Shown: piece by piece, positions 33,450-41,116 of the stretch
Numbering within the stretch: the first letter of the stretch is position 1
How the letters are laid out: every line of letters begins with the position of its first letter
Assembly: GCA_919901745.1 (NCBI GenBank)
Contig: CAKKPP010000027.1
Location: 1-43,028 of the forward strand
Direction: 5' to 3'
From: Chloroflexota bacterium
GTDB taxonomy: Bacteria > Chloroflexota > Limnocylindria > Limnocylindrales > CSP1-4
Length of the DNA: 43,028 nt
Made by a program: the position numbers and the translations under genes
The notes under the pieces: generated by a model
The model's database searches: none
What the model was told of the DNA's origin: nothing
Seen by the model: the letters and a program-made list of their open reading frames with translations, nothing else

Positions 33450-34985
33450 TTACTGCGCGACCCCAGCGGCAATGACGGTCGTGATGGTCGCGTCGGGGAT
33501 GGCTCCCGGTCCGCCGAGAGCCACGAAGGTGCCGGGTGCCAGGCGGACGATCTCCATGGCGACGGACGCACCGACCGATGCCGCGCCCGGCCGCGCCAGC
33601 AGGATGGGAGCGCCCAGGACGCCCCCGGCGAGGGCGTCGGGGAAGTTGGTCCCGGTCGCGAGGAAGAGCGTGGCGGCACCGGTCGGGTTGACCGCCGCAC
33701 TCACGGCAGCCGCCGTTTCATACCGGTCGCTTCCGGCCAGTCGAGCGACGTCCGGGGCCCAGGCCGCCAGCGCGGCAAGCACAGCATCGCCCACGACCGA
33801 TGGACCGCCCAGAACGCGGATGGCGAGCGGTTGCAATCGGGTCAGTTCGGCAGCGACGGCTTCGGGGATCTGATCGCTCGGCACGAGCAGCACAGGGCCA
33901 CCCAGCCGCGCGCCGGCAGCCGCTCCGACGAGCGCGTCGGGGAAGCTGCTGCCCGTGGCGATGAAGACGATCGGGACGGCAGGTTCGAATGCAAGCGCCG
34001 AGGTTGCCGCGGCCGTCGCATAGCGGTCCGCGCCGGACACCCGGGACACCTCGGGGGCGAACGTGGCGAGTGCGGCAACGACCGCGTCGCTGACGGCGCC
34101 GGTCCCGCCGAGGACGATGATCCTGGCCGGGGCCAGGCGCGACAGTTCCGCGGCAACCACCGCAGGGATTTCGTCGGGCCGCACCAGGAGGACCGGGCCC
34201 CCAAGGCGCGCAGCCGCCGGGCCGGCGGCGAGCGCGTCGGGGAAGTCGAGGCCCGTGGCGACAAAGACCACGGGCACGCCCGGGGCATGGATCTGCTCAC
34301 TGATGGACGCCGCGGTCGCGAAGCGGTCGTGCCCGAACCAGCGTCCGGCGTCGGTGATCGTCAACCCCGGATCAAGGTACGTTCGCAGGATCTCGTCTCG
34401 CGTGAACCCGTCGATGGCGCACTGGCGCACGCCCTTCTGGGCCAGGCGTGTTCGGGTCGCCGTCGCATCTGCGCCGCACACGCTGCTGATGCCGGAGCCG
34501 TAGCCGCTCAGAAACATCAGGCCGCTCTTGCGCAGCGTGATCGGCCACGTGTCCTCGACCGCGGCAAGGTGGTTCGCGGTCGGAACGCGGGAAGGATCGT
34601 AGAGCTGGTCGTTGGTGTCGTCGCGGACGTCGTAGCAGGCACCCGCGGCCGTCACATACGCGGATCGATTGACGATCGTGTAGTACCAGCCGTACTGCTT
34701 GACCGCGATGGCTCCGGCCTGGAGCGCGGCCGCCGGATAGGTCGATGGCCACTCCCACGACAGCACGTTCTCGACGTAGGTTCGAAACGGAACGATGTCG
34801 ACGGTATCGGTGGCGTGGCGGTAGACACGGATCGTCGGCGGTGCCGCGTAGGTGGTCGTCCACTTGGCGCACGTCACGGCTGCCGAGGCGATCGGAACGG
34901 CGCCGGGCTGCGCTGCCGCTGTCACGAACGCGGACACGGCAAGAAGGGTCGCCAGCAAGGCGACGCGCGTTGGTCGACTCATCAC
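33450..34985 (-). CDS. SpoIID/LytB domain protein with three CWB2 cell-wall-binding repeats
   Basis: 511 residues; GTG 34985 chosen because a -10 TAGGGT sits 6 nt upstream on this strand (ATG 34982 is an alternative). A signal peptide (VALLATLLAVSAFVTAAAQP) precedes a SpoIID-like domain: VDIVPFRTYVENVLSWEWPS, AAALQAGAIAVKQYGWYYTI. From about residue 215 there are three cell-wall-binding repeat 2 units, each with R(F/Y)(A/E)TAA then (F/V)(I/V)ATG-x-(D/S/N)FPDAL then GGPVLLV (or GAPILLA) and LGG. CWB2 repeats bind teichoic-acid-like wall polymers in Gram-positive bacteria and occur also in other phyla with unusual envelopes. SpoIID/LytB domains modify peptidoglycan. So a wall-localised, extracellular enzyme or amidase enhancer is expected. 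Confidence 0.87.
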   Translation of the reverse strand: MMSRPTRVALLATLLAVSAFVTAAAQPGAVPIASAAVTCAKWTTTYAAPPTIRVYRHATDTVDIVPFRTYVENVLSWEWPSTYPAAALQAGAIAVKQYGWYYTIVNRSAYVTAAGACYDVRDDTNDQLYDPSRVPTANHLAAVEDTWPITLRKSGLMFLSGYGSGISSVCGADATATRTRLAQKGVRQCAIDGFTRDEILRTYLDPGLTITDAGRWFGHDRFATAASISEQIHAPGVPVVFVATGLDFPDALAAGPAAARLGGPVLLVRPDEIPAVVAAELSRLAPARIIVLGGTGAVSDAVVAALATFAPEVSRVSGADRYATAAATSALAFEPAVPIVFIATGSSFPDALVGAAAGARLGGPVLLVPSDQIPEAVAAELTRLQPLAIRVLGGPSVVGDAVLAALAAWAPDVARLAGSDRYETAAAVSAAVNPTGAATLFLATGTNFPDALAGGVLGAPILLARPGAASVGASVAMEIVRLAPGTFVALGGPGAIPDATITTVIAAGVAQ

Positions 34986-34991
34986 CGGGTG

Positions 34992-34997
34992 ACCCTA
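34992..34997 (-). promoter_or_regulatory. -10 element of a leaderless promoter (TAGGGT)
   Basis: TAGGGT (plus strand ACCCTA) lies 6 nt upstream of GTG 34985, no Shine-Dalgarno. It supports that start for the CWB2 gene. Confidence 0.45.
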
Positions 34998-35106
34998 CGG
35001 ATCGAGAGGGTCCCTGGTCCATGCCCCGTGGGTCCTAGGACGATCAGTGCGCAGATCAGTGGTCGGATAAGCGCGGCGATCCGCCCGCCCCTTTCTCGGC
35101 CGCGGC

Positions 35107-35112
35107 TATCCT
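35107..35112 (+). promoter_or_regulatory. -10 element (TATCCT) of proline dehydrogenase
   Basis: TATCCT lies 9 nt before ATG 35122. No ribosome binding site intervenes, so a leaderless or very short leader mRNA is likely. Confidence 0.45.
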
Positions 35113-35121
35113 GAGCGCCTC

Positions 35122-36126
35122 ATGCGACGGTTCCTCCTGTGGTGCGCCTCCAACCAGTGGATGCGGGCCAACATGCCGCAGCTCTGGTTCATCAGGGCAT
35201 CGGTCCGTCGGTTCATGCCGGGCGAGGAGCTCACGGACGCAATCCGTGCAGCCGAGCAGTTCAAGGTGGACGGGATCGGCACGCTGTTCACGCGACTCGG
35301 CGAGAACTTGACCCAGATCGCGGAGGCGAACGAGGTGGCGGGGCACTACACGGGCGTCCTGGACGAGATCGCGGCGCGAGGCCTCGATGGCGAGATCTCC
35401 GTCAAACCCACGCAGCTGGGTCTCGACATCGATCCCGAGGCCACGTTCATCCACTGTGACCGCCTGTGCAGCCATGCCGCGGGGCTCCCAGGAGGCGGCA
35501 CGGTCTGGATCGACATGGAGTCGAGCATCTACGTCGACGAGACGCTGGGCCTGTATGTCCGCTTGCGCGAGCGGCACGCGAACGTCGGCATCTGCCTGCA
35601 GGCCTACCTCCATCGCACCATGGCCGACATCGAGCGGCTACTTCCGCTGGGGCCGACGGTGCGCCTGGTCAAGGGTGCGTACAGCGAATCGCGCGACGTG
35701 GCCGCGCAATCGCGCGCCGACGTGGACGCCAACTACCTGGCCCAAGCCGTGGCGCTCATCGTGAACGGGCACGCGACCGACACGCGGGTGGGCCTCGGTA
35801 CCCACGATGTGGCGCTCATCGAGCGGATTGCGGACAGGGCGGCCAGCGCGGGAATCGGTCGCGCGGCCTTCGAGGTCCAGATGCTCTACGGGATCCGCGA
35901 GGACGAGTTGCGCCGTCTTCGGACGGAGGGCTACCTGGTGCGCAGCCTCATCGCGTACGGCACGCACTGGTATCCGTGGTATCTGCGCCGCCTCGCCGAG
36001 CGGCCGGCCAACGTCCTGTTCGTCGCCCGCCAGTTCGTCCCGAGTCTTCGCGGAAGGCGGGCCGGCTCGGGCAGCCGAAGCACGGAGAGCACCGAGAGTA
36101 CCGAGAGCTCGAGCCGCCGGCCCTAG
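35122..36126 (+). CDS. Proline dehydrogenase (monofunctional)
   Basis: 334 residues, starting MRRFLLWCASNQWMRANMPQ. It has the TIM-barrel ProDH pattern: GTLFTRLGENLTQIAEANEV, ISVKPTQLGLDID, TVWIDMESSIYVDETLGLY, VGICLQAYLHRTMADIERL, VRLVKGAYSES, GLGTHDVALI, FEVQMLYGIREDELRRL and the closing YGTHWYPWYLRRLAERPANV that binds FAD and substrate carboxylate. It oxidises proline to pyrroline-5-carboxylate with FAD, passing electrons to quinone. It is a stand-alone enzyme; no P5C dehydrogenase lies next to it. The last about 20 residues are a Ser/Thr/Glu repeat tail (STES TES TESS) encoded by 9-bp repeats, probably neutral expansion. The stop overlaps the threonine aldolase stop (CTAG). Confidence 0.92.
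   Translation: MRRFLLWCASNQWMRANMPQLWFIRASVRRFMPGEELTDAIRAAEQFKVDGIGTLFTRLGENLTQIAEANEVAGHYTGVLDEIAARGLDGEISVKPTQLGLDIDPEATFIHCDRLCSHAAGLPGGGTVWIDMESSIYVDETLGLYVRLRERHANVGICLQAYLHRTMADIERLLPLGPTVRLVKGAYSESRDVAAQSRADVDANYLAQAVALIVNGHATDTRVGLGTHDVALIERIADRAASAGIGRAAFEVQMLYGIREDELRRLRTEGYLVRSLIAYGTHWYPWYLRRLAERPANVLFVARQFVPSLRGRRAGSGSRSTESTESTESSSRRP
36079..36114 (+). repeat. 9-bp tandem repeats in the C-terminal tail
   Basis: Four units (AGCACGGAG, AGCACCGAG, AGTACCGAG, AGCTCGAGC) encode the S-T-E repeats at the end of proline dehydrogenase. In-frame microsatellite-like expansion. Confidence 0.7.
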
Positions 36127-37163
36127 TTGGCTCCGCTCACGATGTCTGCCAGGACATCGGCCGCACGCAGACAGGCCATGCGATCGACGTCGAGGTGCGT
36201 CACGGCGCGGATCGTTCGTGGGTCGAACGCGAACACCAGGACGCCGCGCTCCCGGGCACGAGCGACGACGGTTGGGCCGTCCGGCGCGTCGTTCGTCAGG
36301 CCGATGACGAGGATGTTCGTCTGGACGGTGGCGAGATCGAGCCGAACGCGCGGGCTGGCGGCCAGTCGCTCGCCGATCAGACGGGCATTCGCATGGTCGT
36401 CGACGATGCGATCGACATTGTGGTCCAGGGCGTAGAGGCCGGCGGCCGCGAAGATGCCGATCTGGCGCATCGCCCCGCCGGCCATGCGCCGGTAGCGGAC
36501 GGCCCGCGTGATGTCGTCCCGGGAGCCGGCGATCAGCGAACCGCCCGGTGCGCCCAGGCCTTTCGAAAGCGCGACCGAGACGAGATCGAAGGGTGCCGCA
36601 AGCTCGCCGATCGGCCGGCCGAGCGACCCCGCGGCGTTCCAGAGGCGGGCACCGTCCAGGTAGGTGGCGATGCCATGGCCCCGGGCCACGGCGCAGATGG
36701 ATGTGGCCGCGGCCGTTGGGAAGATCACGCCGCCGGCGCGGTTGTGGGTGTTCTCGACCTCAACCAGCGTCGTCGGTGGGTAGAGCAGGTGTCCCGGTGC
36801 CTTGATCGCGGCCGCCACGTCGTCGGCCGTGAACAACCCCTCCGCGCCGACCTCGGTGAACTGGACGCCGGCGTTCGCTGCTGCCGCGCCGGACTCGTGC
36901 CAGACAGCGTGGCTCTGGCGGCTGACGATGACGTCGTCGCCCGGGCGCGTGTACAGGCGCAGCGCGATCTGGTTGGCCATCGTCCCGCTCGGCAGGAAGA
37001 GGGCGGCCTCCTTCCCGAGGAGGTCCGCGATGCGCGCCTGCAGGAGGTTGACGGTCGGGTCGTCGCCGAACTGGTCGTCGCCGACTGGAGCGGCGGAGAT
37101 CGCGGCCCGCATCGCCTCGGATGGCCGTGTGACGGTGTCCGAACGAAGATCGATCAGGTCCAC
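36123..37163 (-). CDS. ltaE: Low-specificity L-threonine aldolase
   Basis: 346 residues from GTG 37163 ([20 protein letters not shown]), the standard opening. The fold-type I PLP features are [62 protein letters not shown] and the PLP lysine in [14 protein letters not shown], plus [13 protein letters not shown]. The enzyme splits threonine (or allo-threonine) to glycine and acetaldehyde. A -10 like TAGGCT at 37171-37176 sits 7 nt upstream and no Shine-Dalgarno exists, suggesting a leaderless transcript. It is convergent with proline dehydrogenase; their stops overlap. Confidence 0.93.
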   Translation of the reverse strand: MDLIDLRSDTVTRPSEAMRAAISAAPVGDDQFGDDPTVNLLQARIADLLGKEAALFLPSGTMANQIALRLYTRPGDDVIVSRQSHAVWHESGAAAANAGVQFTEVGAEGLFTADDVAAAIKAPGHLLYPPTTLVEVENTHNRAGGVIFPTAAATSICAVARGHGIATYLDGARLWNAAGSLGRPIGELAAPFDLVSVALSKGLGAPGGSLIAGSRDDITRAVRYRRMAGGAMRQIGIFAAAGLYALDHNVDRIVDDHANARLIGERLAASPRVRLDLATVQTNILVIGLTNDAPDGPTVVARARERGVLVFAFDPRTIRAVTHLDVDRMACLRAADVLADIVSGAN

Positions 37164-37170
37164 GCTCGCT

Positions 37171-37176
37171 AGCCTA
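37171..37176 (-). promoter_or_regulatory. -10 element (TAGGCT) of ltaE
   Basis: TAGGCT (plus strand AGCCTA) 7 nt before GTG 37163 on the minus strand, without Shine-Dalgarno. Confidence 0.45.
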
Positions 37177-37202
37177 CGCGCTCGACCGGCGCTTCGATCG
37201 GG

Positions 37203-37238
37203 CTCGGGCGTCCGGGCTCACTCGGGCGTCCGGGCTCA
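37203..37238. repeat. Perfect 18-bp tandem duplication
   Basis: CTCGGGCGTCCGGGCTCA occurs twice head-to-tail (37203-37220, 37221-37238). The second copy contains the TGA that closes the MerR reading frame, so the duplication may have changed that gene's end. Confidence 0.85.
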
Positions 37239-37712
37239 GACGTCCGCGCTCGCGTTACAGCAGGAGCAGCCGCCTTCGGCAACGTCGACGACCGAACCGG
37301 CCGCGCTGCAGCACGGCGCTCCGGTGTCCACGACCGTCAGCGATCGTCCCGGCGCCACGGCGTGGTCCCCGAGGTGGCTCTGGAGGTCCGCGAGGCGCGC
37401 GTCGAGCTGGCGCAGGCGCTCGATCCGCGCCTAGACCGCGGCGCGGCGCGCCTCGAGGAGCCCGGGAAGCGCCTCCGTCGTCGAGGAGCAATGACCGGCG
37501 TGACACCAGGTGGCGATCTGGGCAGCGTCGTCGAGCGGTAGTTCCAGCCTGCGCAGGTCGATGAGCAGGCGCAGGTGTTCGACGTCCGCGTCGCGGTACT
37601 CGCGGTAGCCATTCTCACGACGCGACGGCCGTGGGAGCCAGCCCTCACGCTCGTAGAACCGCACCGTGTCCGCCGGAACCCCCACCCGATCCGCCAGCTC
37701 GCCGATTCGCAT
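37236..37712 (-). pseudogene. MerR-family metal regulator interrupted by in-frame TAG
   Basis: The frame from ATG 37712 starts MRIGELADRVGVPADTVRFY and has a full MerR winged helix (EREGWLPRPSRRENGYREY, DADVEHLRLLIDLRRLELPL). CHAGHC follows. After LLEARRAAV the codon at 37433-37431 is TAG, yet the same frame goes on for 64 codons: [20 protein letters not shown] (dimerisation coiled coil) then [14 protein letters not shown] and EGGCSCC to TGA 37238-37236. In homologous layouts the TAG position holds a Glu or Gln-like residue, one base away. So either a nonsense mutation, a sequence error, or readthrough. Premature ending (93 residues) removes the dimer helix half and the Cys-rich metal-sensing tail. 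Its own MerR-type operator lies at 37719-37748. Confidence 0.8.
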
Positions 37713-37718
37713 GCCGCC

Positions 37719-37748
37719 ACTCAACCTTGGAGTTGCTCCGATGTCAAG
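37719..37748 (-). promoter_or_regulatory. MerR-type operator/promoter of the MerR gene
   Basis: On the minus strand TTGACA is followed by GGAG-CAA-CTCC (a 4-bp dyad) and AAGGTTGAG, the layout of MerR promoters with an over-long spacer. It lies directly before ATG 37712, so the mRNA may be leaderless. It matches the site at 38282-38311. Confidence 0.7.
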
Positions 37749-37781
37749 ATCAGGCTCGAAGTTCATGGGTCTGTCGGCGCA

Positions 37782-38225
37782 TCACGTCGCCTGCTCGAGG
37801 ACCCGCTTGAGCGCTTCCAGCTCGGCCGCCTCACCGGCGCGCACCTCGCCGGCCATGAGCGGCTCGAGGAGCCGGCGCAGCCCGTTGAAGCCGATCCGCC
37901 CAGTCGAGCGGACGCGCGTGCGATCATCACCGACGGCCTCGAACTCGAGACTGGCCGTCCAGGCAAGCGGGCCGCCCGGCTCGGACTGGTACTCGACGCG
38001 GTGGCCCGGATCGTAGGCCGTGACGCGGAACGTCGGATCGAACGCCATCGGACCCTTCCGGATTGCGTACTGGAATCGGCTCCCGACGGCCAGATCGCCG
38101 GCGCTCAGCCGCTGGACGTTCACGACGTCGCCCATCCAGCGCGTGTGCGAGTCGGGGTCGAGGGCGAACGACGCCACCTTTTCCACGGGTTGATCGATGA
38201 CGATATCCGAACCGTAGCTGATCAT
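37782..38225 (-). CDS. SRPBCC (polyketide cyclase/START-like) protein
   Basis: 147 residues from ATG 38225 (MISYGSDIVIDQPVEKVASF). It is the helix-grip SRPBCC fold: strand SYGSDIVIDQPVEKV, helix DPDSHTRWMGDVVNVQRLSA, strands GSRFQYAIRK, VTAYDPGHRVEYQSEPGG and SLEFEAVGDDRTRVRSTGRI, and a long C-terminal helix AAELEALKRVLEQAT. Such proteins bind hydrophobic ligands or act in metabolism; specific function is unknown. Its promoter at 38282-38311 carries a MerR-type operator nearly identical to that of the adjacent MerR gene, so the regulator probably activates it. Confidence 0.82.
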   Translation of the reverse strand: MISYGSDIVIDQPVEKVASFALDPDSHTRWMGDVVNVQRLSAGDLAVGSRFQYAIRKGPMAFDPTFRVTAYDPGHRVEYQSEPGGPLAWTASLEFEAVGDDRTRVRSTGRIGFNGLRRLLEPLMAGEVRAGEAAELEALKRVLEQAT

Positions 38226-38281
38226 GTCCAGAACCTCCGGCTCGGCCGCGGGATCATCCGACGATCGCGAACCAGCGTCAC

Positions 38282-38311
38282 CGTAGACCCTGGAGTTGGT
38301 CCAAGGTCAAT
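38282..38311 (-). promoter_or_regulatory. MerR-type operator/promoter of the SRPBCC gene
   Basis: Minus strand: -35 TTGACC (38310-38305), a 19-nt spacer holding TTGGACCAACTCCAGGG, then -10 TACGGT (38285-38280). A 19-nt spacer with central dyad is the hallmark of MerR-activated promoters. It shares about two thirds of its positions with the site before the MerR gene. Confidence 0.75.
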
Positions 38312-38352
38312 ACCCGATTTCGATCGACCCGTCGAGGTCGTGTCGCGTCGGC

Positions 38353-38358
38353 GATACT
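38353..38358 (+). promoter_or_regulatory. -10 element (GATACT) of fumC
   Basis: GATACT lies 6 nt before ATG 38365 with no Shine-Dalgarno between, suggesting a leaderless fumC transcript. Confidence 0.45.
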
Positions 38359-38364
38359 GGGCGC

Positions 38365-39771
38365 ATGACGGAGGCGCGCCGCACCCGCACTGAGACCGAC
38401 TCGATGGGTCCGATCGAGGTTCCCGCCGAGCATCACTGGGGCGCCCAGACCCAGCGCTCGCTCCACCACTTCGATGTCGGGCGAGATTCGATGCCGACGA
38501 AGATCGTTTGGGCATTCGGGATGCTCAAGCGAGCGGCCGCGGAGGTCAATGCCGATCTAGGCGAGCTGGAGCCCGCCAAACGTGACCTCATCGTTGCCGC
38601 AGCCGACGAGGTGGCTTCCGGCGGCCTCAACGCCGAGTTCCCGCTGAGGGTCTGGCAGACGGGCAGCGGGACCCAAACGAACATGAACGTGAACGAGGTC
38701 ATCGCGTCGCGGGCAAACGAGGCGGCAACCGGAACCCGCGGCGGCAAGTCACCCGTCCACCCCAACGACGACGTCAATCGGAGCCAGTCCTCCAACGACA
38801 CGTTCCCGACGGCGCTCCACGTGGCTGCTTCGGCCGCACTGACGAACGACCTTCTGCCGTCCGTCCGGGCGCTGCGCGATGCCCTCGACGCCAAGCGGGA
38901 GCAATTCGATGCCGTCGTCAAGATCGGGCGCACCCATCTCCAGGATGCCGTGCCGCTGACGCTCGGGCAGGAGTTCAGTGGCTATGTCGCCCAGCTCGAC
39001 GGCGGCATCGCCCGGATCGAGGCCGCGCTGCCCGGCCTGTGCGAGGTCGCGCTGGGTGGGACGGCTGTCGGAACCGGCCTGAACAGCCATCCCGAATTCG
39101 CGACGCGTGTCGCTACCAGGATCGCCAACCTGACCGGGCTCCCGATCGTGTCGGCCCCGAACAAGTTCGCCGCGCTCGCCGGCCAGGAGGCGACGGTCCA
39201 CGCGTCGGGGACCCTGCGCGGGCTTGCCGCGAGTCTGCTGAAGATCGCCAACGACATCCGCTGGCTGGGCTCGGGTCCGCGGGCCGGCCTTGGCGAGCTG
39301 CGGCTGCCGGAGAACGAGCCGGGCTCATCGATCATGCCCGGCAAGGTCAACCCGACCCAGAGCGAAATGCTCACGATGGTCTGCGTCCAGGTCATGGGTT
39401 ACGACGCGGCGATCGGGATCGCTGGATCGCAGGGCAACTTCGAGTTGAACGTGTTCAAGCCCGTCATCGCCCTGGACCTGCTCCACGCGATCGAACTGTT
39501 GACCGACGGCTGCCGGTCCTTTCGCGAGCACTGCGTCGAAGGCCTCGAGGCGGATCTCGTTCGCATCGGCGCTCACGTGTCCGGCTCTCTCATGCTCGTG
39601 ACCGCGCTGGCACCGCACATCGGCTACGACCGGGCCGCCGAGATCGCCAAGAAGGCGCATCACGACGGTACGTCGCTTCGCGACGCCGCCTTGGCCCTCG
39701 GCCATGTGAGCGGAGATGACTTCGATGCCTGGGTTCGCCCCGACGCGATGACCCGACCGACAGCCGGCTGA
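38365..39771 (+). CDS. fumC: Class II fumarate hydratase
   Basis: 468 residues from ATG 38365 ([20 protein letters not shown]), the usual length of about 465. Signature segments: [20 protein letters not shown] (substrate binding), [39 protein letters not shown], and the fumarase/aspartase signature [15 protein letters not shown] with the catalytic-loop serine. [13 protein letters not shown] further distinguishes fumarase from aspartase. It hydrates fumarate to malate in the TCA cycle, metal-free and oxygen-stable. The gene stands alone, its promoter facing away from the SRPBCC gene. Confidence in function is very high. Confidence 0.96.
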   Translation: MTEARRTRTETDSMGPIEVPAEHHWGAQTQRSLHHFDVGRDSMPTKIVWAFGMLKRAAAEVNADLGELEPAKRDLIVAAADEVASGGLNAEFPLRVWQTGSGTQTNMNVNEVIASRANEAATGTRGGKSPVHPNDDVNRSQSSNDTFPTALHVAASAALTNDLLPSVRALRDALDAKREQFDAVVKIGRTHLQDAVPLTLGQEFSGYVAQLDGGIARIEAALPGLCEVALGGTAVGTGLNSHPEFATRVATRIANLTGLPIVSAPNKFAALAGQEATVHASGTLRGLAASLLKIANDIRWLGSGPRAGLGELRLPENEPGSSIMPGKVNPTQSEMLTMVCVQVMGYDAAIGIAGSQGNFELNVFKPVIALDLLHAIELLTDGCRSFREHCVEGLEADLVRIGAHVSGSLMLVTALAPHIGYDRAAEIAKKAHHDGTSLRDAALALGHVSGDDFDAWVRPDAMTRPTAG

Positions 39772-40008
39772 CTGAACCCGGCCGCACCTCACGGTGTCGG
39801 CCAGCGGACGTCCGCGCCGTGCCTGGGGCGACTTCCACACGTCACCGGATCAGACGCTTCACCCGACCGGGCACCGACCCGCGCCCGGGCGCCCGGATGA
39901 CCTTCCTGCGGTCGGCCATTCGCTCGTCACCGCCGTCGCCTGCATCGATCATTCCTCCAAGAGATCGCCGACGAGGGAACCCCCGCCGGCTGCGAGAGGA
40001 GACCCGAG

Positions 40009-40248
40009 ATGAACGACTACATGCAGATGCACATCGCACAGGACCGCATCCGGGAGCGTTTGGCCGAGGCGCAGCGCGAGCGACTCGTCCGGTCGGCGCG
40101 AGCCGCCCAGCCCCGCCCGATCGAGTTTCACGGCTCCACGGGCTCGCTGGGCAGCCTGGTGGTCCGTCCCATCAAGAGGGTCCTGAGCGCCATTGGGCAC
40201 GCCGTCCATCCGGTCTCGAAGCTCGGCGAAGGCACCGCCCACGCCTGA
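40009..40248 (+). CDS. Small basic protein related to the 3.4-kb small protein
   Basis: 79 residues from ATG 40009, preceded by GAGAGGAGA. The first 33 residues are one Arg/Glu/Gln helix (MNDYMQMHIAQDRIRERLAE then AQRERLVRSARAAQ), like the start of the protein at 3403-3594. The second part is hydrophobic-basic: GSTGSLGSLVVRPIKRVLSA then IGHAVHPVSK, perhaps a peripheral membrane or DNA contact. No signal peptide or cysteine. It is not part of an obvious operon; a gap of 237 bp precedes it and a 153-bp gap follows. Small proteins of this N-terminal pattern (MNDY...H-x-A-x2-RI) recur in actinobacteria and related high-GC bacteria as hypothetical proteins. Confidence 0.65.
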   Translation: MNDYMQMHIAQDRIRERLAEAQRERLVRSARAAQPRPIEFHGSTGSLGSLVVRPIKRVLSAIGHAVHPVSKLGEGTAHA

Positions 40249-40401
40249 CACACTCGGTGGCCGGCTCCGGGTCGCCTCCTCGCCGCTCGGCGATCACCTT
40301 CGTCGGGCGGCGAATTCCTGTCTCGCGCATGTCGACACGCGGTACGATGCGCGAACGGCCCGACCCACGGACCGACCGAGCTGGAGGCTCCGGGCCGACG
40401 G

Positions 40402-41109
40402 ATGGCAGGCACGCTCGACCGCGAGATCGCCACTGACGCCTTGCGCAGGTGCGCGCTGTTCGCCCGGGTGACGGACGAAAGCCTGGATGCCTGCATCGCG
40501 AGCCTGCGGTCGCGGCGCTACCGGCGTGGCGAGACGATTTTTCACCAGGGAGACCCCGGCGATTCGCTGTACATCGTTGCGGCCGGCTCGGTCAAGATCG
40601 TGCTGCCCGATCCGGCCGGCGAGGAAGAGGCGATCATCGCAACGCTCGGCAAGGGCGACTTCTTTGGGGAGCTGGCGATCCTCGACGGCGCGCCGCACTC
40701 CGCATCGATCGTGGCCCTCGAGCCGACCGAGACCCTCGTGCTGCATCGAGAGCCGTTCGAGCAGCTGATCGACACCGACCGATCCTTGCGCCAGGCACTG
40801 TTTGCCGGCCTGACTGGTGAGCTGCGCCGTCTGACCGGTCATGTCGAGGAGTTGCACTTCCTGGACCTGCCCGGTCGACTTGCCCGCAAGCTCGTCCAGA
40901 TGGCCGAAGAGGCAACGGCGGCCGGCGGCGGGCCGGTGACGCTCAACTGGCCGTACACACAGTCCGAACTCGCGGCGATGATCGGCGGCACACGCCAGAC
41001 CGTGAATCGCCTGCTCGCCGACCTCGTCGACCAGGAACTCATCCGGATCGACCGGGAGACGATCACCATCCCGGACCTCGGCCGACTCGCCAGGTCCGCC
41101 GAGCGGTGA
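40402..41109 (+). CDS. Crp/Fnr-family transcriptional regulator
   Basis: 235 residues from ATG 40402. The cyclic-nucleotide-binding beta roll runs from about 15 to 130 (RGETIFHQGDPGDSLYIVAA, GSVKIVLPDPAGEEEAIIAT, GDFFGELAILDGAPHSASIV). The long C-helix and HTH follow: LDLPGRLARKLVQMAEEATA, then WPYTQSELAAMIGGTRQTVN (recognition helix) and RLLADLVDQELIRIDRETIT. FGELAILDG plus PHSAS matches the phosphate-binding cassette (G-E-L-A-x-L-D-G-x-x-R-S), but the usual Arg is His here, so cAMP affinity may be altered. No Fe-S cysteines. It heads an operon with a GAF protein (7 nt gap) and a subtilase. Confidence 0.9.
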   Translation: MAGTLDREIATDALRRCALFARVTDESLDACIASLRSRRYRRGETIFHQGDPGDSLYIVAAGSVKIVLPDPAGEEEAIIATLGKGDFFGELAILDGAPHSASIVALEPTETLVLHREPFEQLIDTDRSLRQALFAGLTGELRRLTGHVEELHFLDLPGRLARKLVQMAEEATAAGGGPVTLNWPYTQSELAAMIGGTRQTVNRLLADLVDQELIRIDRETITIPDLGRLARSAER

Positions 41110-41116
41110 TCGGCGG

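Noticed and set aside
33423..35114. A 563-codon plus-strand frame over the CWB2 gene.
   Set aside because: The minus strand encodes a clear SpoIID/CWB2 protein with a signal peptide; the plus frame is Arg/Gly/Asp-rich noise.
35466..37172. A 568-codon plus-strand frame over proline dehydrogenase and threonine aldolase.
   Set aside because: It is a shadow of two clear enzyme genes on their own frames and has Arg/Pro/Gly-rich translation with no motif.
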